Shown here in pieces: positions 43,365 to 51,814 of a stretch of DNA of 57,282 nt. Source of the DNA: an uncultured Faecalibacterium sp. Its GTDB lineage: Bacteria; Bacillota; Clostridia; Oscillospirales; Ruminococcaceae. How positions within the stretch are numbered: position 1 is the first letter of the stretch; every line of letters starts with the position of its first letter. The position numbers were made by a program, and so were the translations under genes. Below the pieces are notes generated by a model, which saw nothing but the letters and a program-made list of their open reading frames with translations, did no database searches and was not told where the DNA came from. Location of the stretch: NCBI GenBank assembly GCA_934501115.1, contig CAKSTO010000005.1:1-57282 (forward strand), read 5' to 3'.

Positions 43365-43775
43365 ATGCTCTACGGCATCGGCTGCGATCTGTGCGAGATC
43401 GCACATCTTGAAAAAAGTCTTACCGGCACTCACGCCGCTGCCTTCATCCGCCGGGTCTACGGCAGCGCAGAGCGTGCCGCCCTCTGTCTGGACGAGCCAT
43501 TGCCCGCCGGGCGCAGCAGCACCCACCGGCTGGCCAGCGCCGCCGCCAATTTTGCTGCGAAGGAGGCCTTCCTCAAGGCGGCAGGCACCGGCCTGCGGGA
43601 GCCGTTCTCCCTGCGGGAGATCGAGGCCATCCGGCTGGAAAACGGCGCACCGGCCTACCGGTTCTGCGGCAGAACAGCTGAGTGGGTGCAGGCACACGGC
43701 CTGACCGCCCGGCTGTCCTTGAGCCACGAGGGCGGCATGGCACTTGCCTTCTGCGTGCTGGAAACGGAAACCTGA
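43365..43775 (+). CDS. acpS: Holo-[acyl-carrier-protein] synthase
   Basis: 136 aa. Attaches 4'-phosphopantetheine to ACP (acpP at 24281). The start MLYGIGCDLCEI at 43365 follows AAAGGAG. The Mg-binding Asp8 is in IGCDLCEI (family IGIDLVEI), the second acidic site is in FAAKEAFLKAAGTGL, and LSLSHEGGMALAF is the C-terminal signature. It is slightly longer than the usual 120-125 aa. Next to it is mazF, an order that recalls the Bacillus acpS-alr-ndoAI-ndoA region without alr and the antitoxin. Confidence 0.93.
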   Translation: MLYGIGCDLCEIAHLEKSLTGTHAAAFIRRVYGSAERAALCLDEPLPAGRSSTHRLASAAANFAAKEAFLKAAGTGLREPFSLREIEAIRLENGAPAYRFCGRTAEWVQAHGLTARLSLSHEGGMALAFCVLETET

Positions 43776-43897
43776 GCACCTGCTGTGCATACAATGGAAT
43801 ATCCCCCGCGCTTTCTGCTCATACTGAGAGCAGAAGGGATGCGCCGGACGCATCACATAGCGGGGCACATCCTCCGAAACGCAGGGAGGGAGATTCC

Positions 43898-44248
43898 ATG
43901 GAGGTACACAGAGGAGAAGTTTTCTATGCCGATCTTTCGCCGGTGGTGGGGTCGGAGCAGGGCGGCGTTCGGCCGGTGCTCATCGTGCAGAACGAGATCG
44001 GCAACCGGCACAGCCCCACCGTGATCGCCGCAGCCATTACATCCCGGCTGGACAAAGCCCGGCTGCCTACTCACATCAACATCCGCGCTGCGGACACCGG
44101 GCTTTCCAAGGACAGTGTGGTGCTGCTGGAACAGATCCGCACGCTGGATAAGCACCGCCTGCGGGAGCGGGCAGGCCAGATCACCCCGGAAGATCAGAAG
44201 CGGGTCGATCAGGCGTTGGACGTGAGCCTTGGGCTCTCATCCTATTAA
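43898..44248 (+). CDS. MazF/PemK-family endoribonuclease (EndoA-like)
   Basis: 116 aa, the normal size of EndoA/MazF. The start is ATG 43898, after GGGAGGGAGATTCC. VHRGEVFYADLSPVVGSEQGGVRPVLIVQNEIGNRHSPTVIAA is the conserved N-terminus, with the catalytic Arg in GGVRPVLI and Thr in AAITSR; SVVLLEQIRTLDKHRL closes the fold. These enzymes cut mRNA at short motifs. The 122 bases upstream hold no MazE-like ORF, so the toxin appears without a cognate antitoxin beside it. Terminated at 44254. Confidence 0.93.
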   Translation: MEVHRGEVFYADLSPVVGSEQGGVRPVLIVQNEIGNRHSPTVIAAAITSRLDKARLPTHINIRAADTGLSKDSVVLLEQIRTLDKHRLRERAGQITPEDQKRVDQALDVSLGLSSY

Positions 44249-44253
44249 GCACC

Positions 44254-44297
44254 TGCCGCCCGGCAGAGCCTGCGGGCTTTGCCGGGCGGCTTTTTTC
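44254..44297 (+). terminator. Terminator of mazF
   Basis: GCCGCCCGGCA and TGCCGGGCGGC form the stem, followed by TTTTTT. Confidence 0.88.
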
Positions 44298-44615
44298 GCC
44301 GTGGGCGTTGTGCCGGGCGCGGACTTTTCACAGCCGACCCCGCCGCGCGTGGCGGCGGCTTTCGCCATCAGGGGCATGATGCCGCCCTCCTTTGCACAAT
44401 TGTCACCACAAGTCGATACACTGAACACTTTCTCTGGCTCAAACTTTACCAAAATCAGGGTCTTGATACCACCAGACAAACCAATCGGTGGAATTTTGCT
44501 CAATCCATCCCGATTTTCTCTGTATAACAGTCCTCAGTCGTCAGATGCAGCACATTCAGCAGAATCGTCATATTGCATTATTATACTGGTATTTTCACTG
44601 ATTGCGATCCATATA
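44298..44615. other. Gene-free stretch between mazF and the dipeptidase
   Basis: The first 80 bases are GC-rich and the rest is AT-rich, with no supported gene. A minus-strand frame of 88 codons (44237-44503) crosses the mazF terminator and has low-complexity composition, so I do not accept it. Confidence 0.5.
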
Positions 44616-44652
44616 TAAAAAATGCCCCGGCTTCCTGTTACGGAAGCCGGGG
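44616..44652 (-). terminator. Terminator of the C69 dipeptidase gene
   Basis: On the minus strand CCCCGGCTTCC-GTAACA-GGAAGCCGGGG followed by CATTTTTTATATAT. Confidence 0.92.
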
Positions 44653-44695
44653 GACGCTGCGGTTTTATGGAAAACGCCTCAGGCGCTGCAAAGCC

Positions 44696-46276
44696 TCAGT
44701 GCAGCAGAGAGCTGAACCATGCCCGGACGGCCGTCTTGGCCTGGAGCTTATTGTACATCTTCAGGGTGGTGTTGTACACCTTCTGGCTCATGGCATTGCT
44801 GGCGTTGGTGGCGGCAGCCTGCTTGGCCTCCAGCGTGTCGGCGGCGGCAACGGCGGCCTTCATATCGGCGTAGTCGGCCATGATCTCCTGCTGGAGCGCG
44901 GCATAGCTGGCCTTGGCTGCAGCCCGATCCTTTGCGGTGACCTGATTGCCATTGCTGCCGTAGGTCAGCAGGTTGGAGAGGGCGTCACGCACGCCGTAGA
45001 AGGAGTCGGTCCAGTCGTCCGGGTAGGTATAGTAGCGGCCCTTGGCATCCTGATACCAGACGCCCTCGGTGGGCTGCTCGTCGGAACGGGTGACCTTATG
45101 GACCGAGACCTTGTAGACATCTGCAGTGTCGGTGGTCAGCATCGGATAGTAAGGGACGAAGGCGTTGTACACGTCGTCGTCAAAAGCGGTCCACTCGGTA
45201 ATGGCGGTGTTCAGATCGCCGGTGGCGCTCACCTGGAACAGATGAGTCTCCACATTGCCCGTCTTGCCGATGGGCTCGGTCTGAAAGAAGTGGATGGAAT
45301 CCTCCACCGAGAACTTCTTGGTCAGCTGGATGTTGGAGTAGACCGGGACGATGGCACCGTTCTCGCCGACGTTGCTGATGGCAAAGTCGGTCTCACTGTA
45401 GTTGTCCTTTGTAAAGGTGTCGGTGCCGTACAGGTAGTTCAGGCCAGCTGCCATGCGGTCCGATGCGATGTCGCCGTTGTAGGAGGCATCCAGATCGATG
45501 ACATTGGCAGCGGCGTCACCCACAAAGGTACCGGCTTTCTGGGCCACGGAGATCAGGTTGGCAGAGGCCACCACATGGTCGGTGTCATCCAGATCGATCT
45601 TGCCCATAGCGGCGATGTTGGGCTGCATGAAGACCACGCTGGAGGAGAGCTTCAGGGCAAGGTAGGTGTGGCCCGTCAGGTTCTCCACGAACCAGGTCTC
45701 GTTCTGGTCGGCAATGAACACGCCGGAGCCACCGGCCGCACCGGCGTTGTCGTAGATGGAGGTCAGCAGGGCAACACCCTCGCGGGCCGTGGAAGCTTCG
45801 CTCAGCAGCACCGTGGTGATCTCGGCTTCCTCAATGCCGTTGTCCACATAGGGGTCTACGCTCAGCACGGCGTCGGTGCCGTAGAGAGACTCGGTGGCAG
45901 AGACCATGACGCCCTTCTCGTTGGTGCCAGCCTCCTCATAGGGGGTGTGCTCGTGGGTGCTGTCGCAGTCCGGGCAGACGCCCAGACCGTTGTCGTCCCG
46001 GCGGGCGGTGTAGCGGTAGCTGTCGTGGGTGAAGGTGTAGGTAAAGCCGTAGCAGCCCTCGTACACCTCGCCTGCGGTGTGCTTCCCGGCAGGGCTGACG
46101 TTGAACAGCTTGTTGGAATCGTTGGTGCCCAGATCCTCGATCCGGCCAAACATGGTGGTGCCGTCCTCGGTGAGGTCGCTGCCGACATAGAGTGCCGTGC
46201 AGGCAAAGGCGGAAGGAACCACGGCAAGCGTCATCGCACAGGCGATGAAAGCCGCAGCAATCTTCTTCAAAGACAT
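44696..46276 (-). CDS. Secreted C69 family dipeptidase
   Basis: 526 aa. The start MSLKKIAAAF at 46276; the longer frame runs into the promoter. Signal peptide residues 1-25 end in PSAFA, and the next residue is Cys26 (CTALYVGSDLTEDG), the N-terminal nucleophile of PepD/C69 enzymes, so cleavage by signal peptidase would itself expose the active site. Other family blocks are FGRIEDLG, NEKGVMVSATESLYG, GGSGVFIADQNETWFVENLTGHTYLALKL and PVYSNIQLTKKFSVEDSIHFF. The Ala/Lys-rich helical C-terminus (about 440-526) may bind the cell surface. It releases amino acids from peptides outside the cell. Confidence 0.93.
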   Translation of the reverse strand: MSLKKIAAAFIACAMTLAVVPSAFACTALYVGSDLTEDGTTMFGRIEDLGTNDSNKLFNVSPAGKHTAGEVYEGCYGFTYTFTHDSYRYTARRDDNGLGVCPDCDSTHEHTPYEEAGTNEKGVMVSATESLYGTDAVLSVDPYVDNGIEEAEITTVLLSEASTAREGVALLTSIYDNAGAAGGSGVFIADQNETWFVENLTGHTYLALKLSSSVVFMQPNIAAMGKIDLDDTDHVVASANLISVAQKAGTFVGDAAANVIDLDASYNGDIASDRMAAGLNYLYGTDTFTKDNYSETDFAISNVGENGAIVPVYSNIQLTKKFSVEDSIHFFQTEPIGKTGNVETHLFQVSATGDLNTAITEWTAFDDDVYNAFVPYYPMLTTDTADVYKVSVHKVTRSDEQPTEGVWYQDAKGRYYTYPDDWTDSFYGVRDALSNLLTYGSNGNQVTAKDRAAAKASYAALQQEIMADYADMKAAVAAADTLEAKQAAATNASNAMSQKVYNTTLKMYNKLQAKTAVRAWFSSLLH

Positions 46277-46328
46277 AATAGTATCGATCCCTCTCTTGTT
46301 GATTGTCAGCATTTCGTCGGCAGGTGTT

Positions 46329-46357
46329 ATGATACACCCATTTTGAGGAAAATGCAA
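46329..46357 (-). promoter_or_regulatory. Promoter of the C69 dipeptidase gene
   Basis: Read leftwards: TTGCAT (46357-46352), 17 bases, TATCAT (46334-46329). Upstream of it, GTATATATTCAT occurs twice at 46377-46388 and 46398-46409, exactly 21 bp apart. Confidence 0.7.
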
Positions 46358-46444
46358 GTATTTTCCCGATATTTTAGTATATATTCATTTTTATATGGTA
46401 TATATTCATACTGCGTTTTTCATCTGCCCCTCCGTGAGCGCAAA

Positions 46445-46485
46445 AAAACGTCCCGATCTCCTGTTACGGAAGCCGGGGCGTTCAT
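46445..46485 (-). terminator. Hairpin after remnant copy 1 (jet operon end)
   Basis: On the minus strand AACGCCCCGGCTTCC-GTAAC-AGGAGATCGGGACGTT, imperfect, followed by TTTTT. It shares TCCTGTTACGGAAGCCGGGG with the dipeptidase terminator at 44616. Confidence 0.6.
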
Positions 46486-46520
46486 TCTGTTTATTGGTGC
46501 TTTTTCAAGCCCTTACGCCA

Positions 46521-46574
46521 TTACTTGCGGGGGTTCTTGATCGCAGCCTGAGCGGGTTCCAAAATTGCAGGGCG
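46521..46574 (-). pseudogene. 3'-end gene remnant, copy 1 (RPAILEPAQAAIKNPRK-stop)
   Basis: Read leftwards this encodes RPAILEPAQAAIKNPRK and TAA. The same 17 codons plus stop, with coding-type substitutions, recur at 53352 and 56055. It lies 60 bases downstream of jetD. The parent gene is not recognised. Confidence 0.6.
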
Positions 46575-46634
46575 TTGAAAAGAATAATAGTACGTTTTTA
46601 TAGGTCAACAAGCGTTTTTATCTTCGCATGAATT

Positions 46635-47873
46635 CTACTCCAGAAATGTTTCTTGTTCAATTGTGACCCCATATTGCAAAATCTTATCAATTGCATCAAC
46701 AAACAGCGTATGTCTTCCCGCATTCCGCTCTTCCTTCAGCTTCTTCAGATACTGCTCCGGCCGCTTCAGGCCATTTTTGTGGTACTGTTCCACAAAGCGC
46801 CCTTCCATACGCATGGGTTCAAGCTGTGGGAACACCGTTTGCAGGTTTTCAAACATGCAAAAACCGCCCAGATCAATATCTGCCCAGAATCGAATTTGCA
46901 TGGTTTCCCCTGCCGCAGCAGCCAGTTTTTCAAAAAGTTTTTTCTTCCGCGGGCTCAGAAAGCCGCCGTGATAAACAACAAGTTCTTCCGGCTGTTTTTC
47001 CGCCAGCAAATATTCATCATAGTTCGTTTTATTTTCGATAAAGGTAATGCAACAGATGTTTTTCAGTTCAATGTCCACAATCTCTGACACAAGTGTACTG
47101 GGCAAAGCCAATCCATAAGGTTCTGCTGCGCTGAGCTGTAGTTCTCCCTTCTTCAAGCAGATTGCGCAATCGCCCGAGAGTTCGTAAAGCTCCGGGCGGG
47201 CATAGATTCCCAGAAATGCAAGCTGATCCCGCTCACCAAGTTCCGCTTCTGTACAGGCCGCCGCCAGTTGGGTATTGTACTTTCGTGCAATGGTAAGAAA
47301 CAGCTCCCGTACATTTCGCTCAAAATACTTGGTATCGTGAAAACACTGGCTGCTGAATGCACGCATCGTCACACTGCCGGACAGCTCCGCATACCGTTGA
47401 AACGTGAGCAAAAGCTCCTGCAGCAGACCGTCGTTTTCCCTGCAATACGTTGGCACTTTCATGCTGTTCCGCACCTGAGCACATACAGCATTCCTCCATG
47501 CCGCGATCCATGGAACGGGATTGTCTGCCAGCTTCTGCATGATGATGTTTGCAACCTCTTCTGCCTTTTTTCGCGGATGCACTCTGTCGGCGCATTCATA
47601 GCACTGTGTGACCCGTTCCAGATCCAGCACAATGCAGGAGAGAACGCTCTGCTTTCTCGCCCATTCCAGACGCACCAAAGCCTGCTGCTCCAGCTCCCGC
47701 GCTGCAATATTGTAAGCATCCCGAACCACCGCATCTTCGTATTGATACTCCGGCAACTCCCTTTTATCAATGCGCAGCATTACCCGACGTCTGGATGTGT
47801 TGGGTTCAGAAAGATGCTTACTGTTTTCAAACTTATCCAGCAGACGATTCAGGATCACCTGTGCTTCCTTCAT
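46635..47873 (-). CDS. jetD: Wadjet system nuclease subunit JetD (Toprim)
   Basis: 412 aa. The start MKEAQVILNRLL at 47873 follows AAAGGAG; a Met 6 codons earlier is less well placed. The N-terminal half (DUF3322-like) is DNA-binding/arm-like. The C-terminal Toprim domain shows CCITFIENKTNYDEYLL with the catalytic Glu near residue 280, YHGGFLSPRKKKLFEKL and IRFWADIDLGGFCMFENL with the D-x-D metal site near 330. JetD is the nuclease that cuts circular plasmid DNA after loop extrusion by JetABC. It overlaps the jetC 3' end by 41 bases, so the operon is tightly coupled. Confidence 0.93.
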   Translation of the reverse strand: MKEAQVILNRLLDKFENSKHLSEPNTSRRRVMLRIDKRELPEYQYEDAVVRDAYNIAARELEQQALVRLEWARKQSVLSCIVLDLERVTQCYECADRVHPRKKAEEVANIIMQKLADNPVPWIAAWRNAVCAQVRNSMKVPTYCRENDGLLQELLLTFQRYAELSGSVTMRAFSSQCFHDTKYFERNVRELFLTIARKYNTQLAAACTEAELGERDQLAFLGIYARPELYELSGDCAICLKKGELQLSAAEPYGLALPSTLVSEIVDIELKNICCITFIENKTNYDEYLLAEKQPEELVVYHGGFLSPRKKKLFEKLAAAAGETMQIRFWADIDLGGFCMFENLQTVFPQLEPMRMEGRFVEQYHKNGLKRPEQYLKKLKEERNAGRHTLFVDAIDKILQYGVTIEQETFLE

Positions 47874-50800
47874 TCTGCATCTCCTTTCCAAATGGAATGA
47901 TGTGCATCCGGTATCCGGATTTGTCCACTAATAATGTACGGTCTGCAATGGGCATAATGTCAGAGACCTTATCCGGCGGCGTACAGATGATCGCCTGCAG
48001 CCCCATCTTTCGGAGAAGGAGTACACTCTCCGTGATCCGGTCACTATCCATTTTATTGAAAGCTTCATCGAACACCACCAGACGCACCGTATTACCAAAA
48101 CGGGTAGCATCGTTGACGCGGTACAGCTGGGCAAACGAGGCCAGCACCGCAATATAGAATGGCGTTTGTGTTTCACCACCAGACTTCATATTCAGTGTTT
48201 GAGAAAGCAGCTGCTTGGAACCGTTCTGATCGGTCGTTTCCAAATCAAACTTCAGATACGTCCGGAAGTCTGTATAGCGGACGATATTCTCCTGCAGTTC
48301 GCTCTGTTTGCGGGCATTGAGCTGCGTATCGTCTGCCATTGTGATCTGGCTGAACAGTTTTTCGATCAATGGGCCGTATTTTTGCTGAAAGGGCAGTGCG
48401 AATAGACCGGATTCGCCTTCCATCAGTTCATCTGCCGTGATCATGTTATAGTAATCCAGATAATCCGGGTTTGGCCCTACACGGAATTGGTACTTGTCTG
48501 TGCCAAATTGTGCCTGGCGCAGGGCCTTGTTCAGATTGTGCACCTGTTCTTGCACCTGGTCGATGCTGGATTTCAGTTTGGCAAGGAAATCGTTCTGGAA
48601 TTGCTCCATTGCGCTTTCCCGTGCCGCCCGAATTTTTTCTTTGTATCGGGGCAGCTCGCTTTCCTGCAGAGTACGCCGTTCTTCCTCGTATTCGGTGTTA
48701 TCCATCACCTCGATCTGGAATGCACAGGGTTTGAACCGTTCTGCATATTCTCTGCGTGCTGCAAACAGTTTCTTCTGAGCCCCGTCCATCGCCTTTGTGC
48801 TCTGCGCCAAACTGTCGCCAAAGTTCTTGCGGATGACATCTGCCTTTTTCAAGCGGACAAGCTCCTGCCGATAGCGGGGAACGCCGATGGTTTCTCGGTA
48901 TTCCTTCGTGAACTCCTCGTTCAAAACATCTTCGATGGCCTCATACCGTTGGTATTTTTCCGGCAAGATCTCATATTCCAGCTGATGGATGCGGCCTTCC
49001 AACTTCCCTTTTTGCACATTTTTCGCATCTTTTTCCTTATTGAATGCAAGGATCTCTTCTTTCAACTGTTCAATGATGCGCCGCTGCTCATCCAACCAGA
49101 ACAAATTCAGCTGAGAAAGCTGATTTTTGACTTCTGCGATTTCCTTGATGATCATCTGGACGCGCTGGTAGTCCTCCTGCTTTTGCGCCACATCGATTCG
49201 GACGAATCTTTGGGTAAAAAGCGGCTCCTGCAGGCCGGTCAGCTGCTTCTGGAGCGGCTGCCAATGCCGCAGTTCTTCCTGCAGACAGGCCAGTTCCTTT
49301 TCCAGATGGTCGATGCGGAGCTGCACCGCACGCCGCCCGATGAAGGCGTCTTCCATCCAGCCCTTCCGAAGTGCGCGGGCTACATAGCCCTGATACAGCA
49401 TTCCCTCTGCCGTAATTGCCGTCTTATAGCAGCGCAACTGTTCTGCCGTGTCGCAGCATATCACCCGACCCAGAAGATAGTCCACATAGCTGCGTGCCAG
49501 CTTGTTTTCTGTCTCCACCTTTTCTGCCAGACTGCCGGGCAGCGGTCGAAGTGTTTCTTTTTCCCGCAGTTTTCCGATATCTACCAGACCAAACGCACGG
49601 TACTCTGCTTCCTGCTTCAGCCGGTCGTAAATGTTAAGTGCATCCTGATAACGTCCCGGCTCCACCAGCAGATAATATTTCTGGTTATTTAGGTAGCCTT
49701 CTACCGCTCCACGCCAGCGCTCATCTGCCATTTCCAGCACATCAGCCAGAATATAAACGGGAACCGCATGCCCCGTTTTATCCGCCAGATCCTTTTCCAG
49801 CCGGTCTTTGAACAGCAGAAGTCCATGGGGATAATCTTTTATGTTCCTGCGCAGATTTGCAAGCACCGCACTTTTCTGGTCGGCTTGCTTCTTCAGCTCT
49901 GCAATACGATCCTCTGTTTTATGAGCCGCACTGCGGACAGCATCCGACAATTCGGCCGCTGCCTGCTGCCCCGTTTCAAACAACTCCACAGGCCGGGCAA
50001 ACAATCCCTTCTCGTCACCAGTAAATACAGCATATGCTTTCTGCGCCGTGTTCGCCGCTTCCTGCACCGGTATGAGAAGTTCTTCCGGTTCCAGTTCTTG
50101 TATCTCCCCACAGAATCTCTGCAAATGCCGTGCTTCCCGCTTGATCTCCACTTCAAGATTTTGCAGACCCTGTTCCAGCTTTTTCTGCTCATCTCTCAGA
50201 GCCTTTTCCGTGTTGAGCAGACGCTCTTCCTCCTGGAAAACATTGCTCTGCCTGCAGGCCAGCTCCAGCTCACTGCGGCGCGTTTCTTTCTGTTCGATCT
50301 GCCGCTCAAGCTCCTCCCGTTGCTCATTCACATTTGCAAGGTTCTCCTTGCATTCAGTTCGTTCCAATTCCCTCTGGTCGATCTCTGTCTGCGCAGCTTC
50401 TTTTTCGGCCCACCGTACCAGAAACTTCTGGATCTGACAGCGGTCTATGGCTTGGTTCATCTCCTGATACAGCCTGCTGATTTGCTGCAGCGCATCCAGC
50501 TTTTCCTGCTGACGCTGCGCCAGCAATTCGTGCCGTTTATAATCTCGGATGTTTTGCTGCATCAGCTCAATATTGGGTTTATCCGGAATATCGCAGATGT
50601 TCTCCGTAATAAATTTTTGGATATCCACAATTGGCCGGAACGAAACAGCCTTCTTCATCATCCGTAAGACCTGCTCGTTGTGGACGTTCCACTTTGCAAG
50701 CATGTTGCGGCGATACTCTTTTTGGGTATCGTAAAATTCTGCCCGTGCATAGTTCTGCTTCAAAAAAAGGCGAAGTGCAGAGATCTCCATTGCCTCGCCC

Positions 50801-51216
50801 TGCTCAATAAAGCAATTTTCCGGCAGTGTCCCCGTGTAAATAAAGAATGTATCACGGTAACTTCCATCGCTGCGGCAGTCAAAGGTAACGCCCGTCACAA
50901 AGCTGCTGCCCTCCATCTCATCCTGAAATTCGCAGACAATATAGGTAGAAAAGTCCTTACCACGGCGGGAATACGGGCTGTTATCATCCATGTCGGCGCG
51001 CAGGTAGCCCTCCAATGTTCGCTGCGATTTTTCGTTGGCTGCCTGATTAAAATTGCGGGAATTCGTCTCGCCCAGCAGCACGATCTGCAGTGCATCGATA
51101 ACCGTTGACTTTCCGGCGCCGTTCTTGCCAGTCAGGAAATTGATGTCGCCCACTTCAATCAGTTCCTTACTGAAATAGAGCCAGTTGATCAGCAGGATCT
51201 TCTTCAGCTTCTTCAT
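47833..51216 (-). CDS. jetC: Wadjet system SMC-like ATPase JetC
   Basis: 1127 aa. Walker A GKNGAGKSTV at residues 30-39 directly after the first strand; long coiled coils from about 220 to 480 and 640 to 900; a hinge-like centre near 480-620 (GHAVPVYILADVLEMADERWRGAVEGYLNNQKYYLLV). The C-terminal head has the ABC signature MKSGGETQTPFY near 1010 and Walker B RLVVFDEAFNKMD near 1050. This is the MukB/SMC-like motor of the Wadjet complex. It starts 50 bases inside jetB with AGGAGGAAACAG before the ATG. All functional motifs are intact. Confidence 0.95.
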   Translation of the reverse strand: MKKLKKILLINWLYFSKELIEVGDINFLTGKNGAGKSTVIDALQIVLLGETNSRNFNQAANEKSQRTLEGYLRADMDDNSPYSRRGKDFSTYIVCEFQDEMEGSSFVTGVTFDCRSDGSYRDTFFIYTGTLPENCFIEQGEAMEISALRLFLKQNYARAEFYDTQKEYRRNMLAKWNVHNEQVLRMMKKAVSFRPIVDIQKFITENICDIPDKPNIELMQQNIRDYKRHELLAQRQQEKLDALQQISRLYQEMNQAIDRCQIQKFLVRWAEKEAAQTEIDQRELERTECKENLANVNEQREELERQIEQKETRRSELELACRQSNVFQEEERLLNTEKALRDEQKKLEQGLQNLEVEIKREARHLQRFCGEIQELEPEELLIPVQEAANTAQKAYAVFTGDEKGLFARPVELFETGQQAAAELSDAVRSAAHKTEDRIAELKKQADQKSAVLANLRRNIKDYPHGLLLFKDRLEKDLADKTGHAVPVYILADVLEMADERWRGAVEGYLNNQKYYLLVEPGRYQDALNIYDRLKQEAEYRAFGLVDIGKLREKETLRPLPGSLAEKVETENKLARSYVDYLLGRVICCDTAEQLRCYKTAITAEGMLYQGYVARALRKGWMEDAFIGRRAVQLRIDHLEKELACLQEELRHWQPLQKQLTGLQEPLFTQRFVRIDVAQKQEDYQRVQMIIKEIAEVKNQLSQLNLFWLDEQRRIIEQLKEEILAFNKEKDAKNVQKGKLEGRIHQLEYEILPEKYQRYEAIEDVLNEEFTKEYRETIGVPRYRQELVRLKKADVIRKNFGDSLAQSTKAMDGAQKKLFAARREYAERFKPCAFQIEVMDNTEYEEERRTLQESELPRYKEKIRAARESAMEQFQNDFLAKLKSSIDQVQEQVHNLNKALRQAQFGTDKYQFRVGPNPDYLDYYNMITADELMEGESGLFALPFQQKYGPLIEKLFSQITMADDTQLNARKQSELQENIVRYTDFRTYLKFDLETTDQNGSKQLLSQTLNMKSGGETQTPFYIAVLASFAQLYRVNDATRFGNTVRLVVFDEAFNKMDSDRITESVLLLRKMGLQAIICTPPDKVSDIMPIADRTLLVDKSGYRMHIIPFGKEMQNEGSTGDPESSAG

Positions 51217-51814
51217 CTGTTTCCTCCTTTTTCAAAACAGACACCACCAAGTTCAGCTTTTCGCTGGAGACCGCAGATAAAATGGTGGGCAGTATTGCGA
51301 TCCTGCAGCTGCTCTGGTTGAATTTACCTTCCAGCCGCTGGATTACAGAATGGTTTTCCAGTACCGTAAACGCACGTTTGACCTCTTCCATATTCGGCTT
51401 AGCCGGAAAAACGGGATAGTCGGTCACCACTTTTTCCAGCACATCCCGCACAGTACACACGGCATCCTGCTCCAAACCCAAACGCTCCATATTTTCTTCG
51501 TAAATCAGCCGTAATGCCAGCAAAATCGCCGTTTCTTTTTTATTGAGGTTGCAACGATTAGCCTCGTCTGTGTTCAACACATAAAAATATCCGTTCAGTT
51601 CATCCCTGCGCAAATCCCAGTCCAGCAGGCTCAGGTACTCCTGTACAGCCTCATAGTGCCGTGATAGAAAAAGATAGTCTGGGTTATCCACCCTGCCTTT
51701 TCCCGGCTGGTAGATGGTTCGCACAATGTATGTGCGGCTGAGCAGCTGATTGCAGACAGATTTGAATTGTTCCAGTTCTTTTGCCGTTGCATTGGTAACA
51801 AAATCAAAATTCAC
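51167..51814 (-). CDS. jetB: Wadjet system subunit JetB (DUF4194, MukE-like)
   Basis: 215 aa if started at GTG 51814, whose TGA overlap with the jetA stop (GTGA) and upstream AAGGAG make it the best start; a TTG 57 bases upstream is also open. The sequence NFDFVTNATAKELEQFKSVCNQLLSRTYIVRT and RYEAVQEYLSLLDWDLRRDELNGYFYVLN is typical of the winged-helix DUF4194 kite subunit. C-terminal KKEETDEEAEEDPADQLALFQ is acidic. JetB bridges JetA to the JetC heads. Confidence 0.92.
   Translation of the reverse strand: MNFDFVTNATAKELEQFKSVCNQLLSRTYIVRTIYQPGKGRVDNPDYLFLSRHYEAVQEYLSLLDWDLRRDELNGYFYVLNTDEANRCNLNKKETAILLALRLIYEENMERLGLEQDAVCTVRDVLEKVVTDYPVFPAKPNMEEVKRAFTVLENHSVIQRLEGKFNQSSCRIAILPTILSAVSSEKLNLVVSVLKKEETDEEAEEDPADQLALFQ

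Noticed and set aside
43785..44024. Possible MazE antitoxin upstream of mazF
   Set aside because: The frame mostly overlaps mazF out of phase and has no ribbon-helix-helix or AbrB-like pattern.
44237..44503. Minus-strand ORF of 88 codons after mazF
   Set aside because: Runs through the mazF terminator and its terminal codons; low-complexity, no ribosome site.
44573..46540. Plus-strand ORF of 655 codons opposite the C69 dipeptidase
   Set aside because: The minus-strand gene has a signal peptide, catalytic Cys, promoter and terminator; the opposite frame has none.
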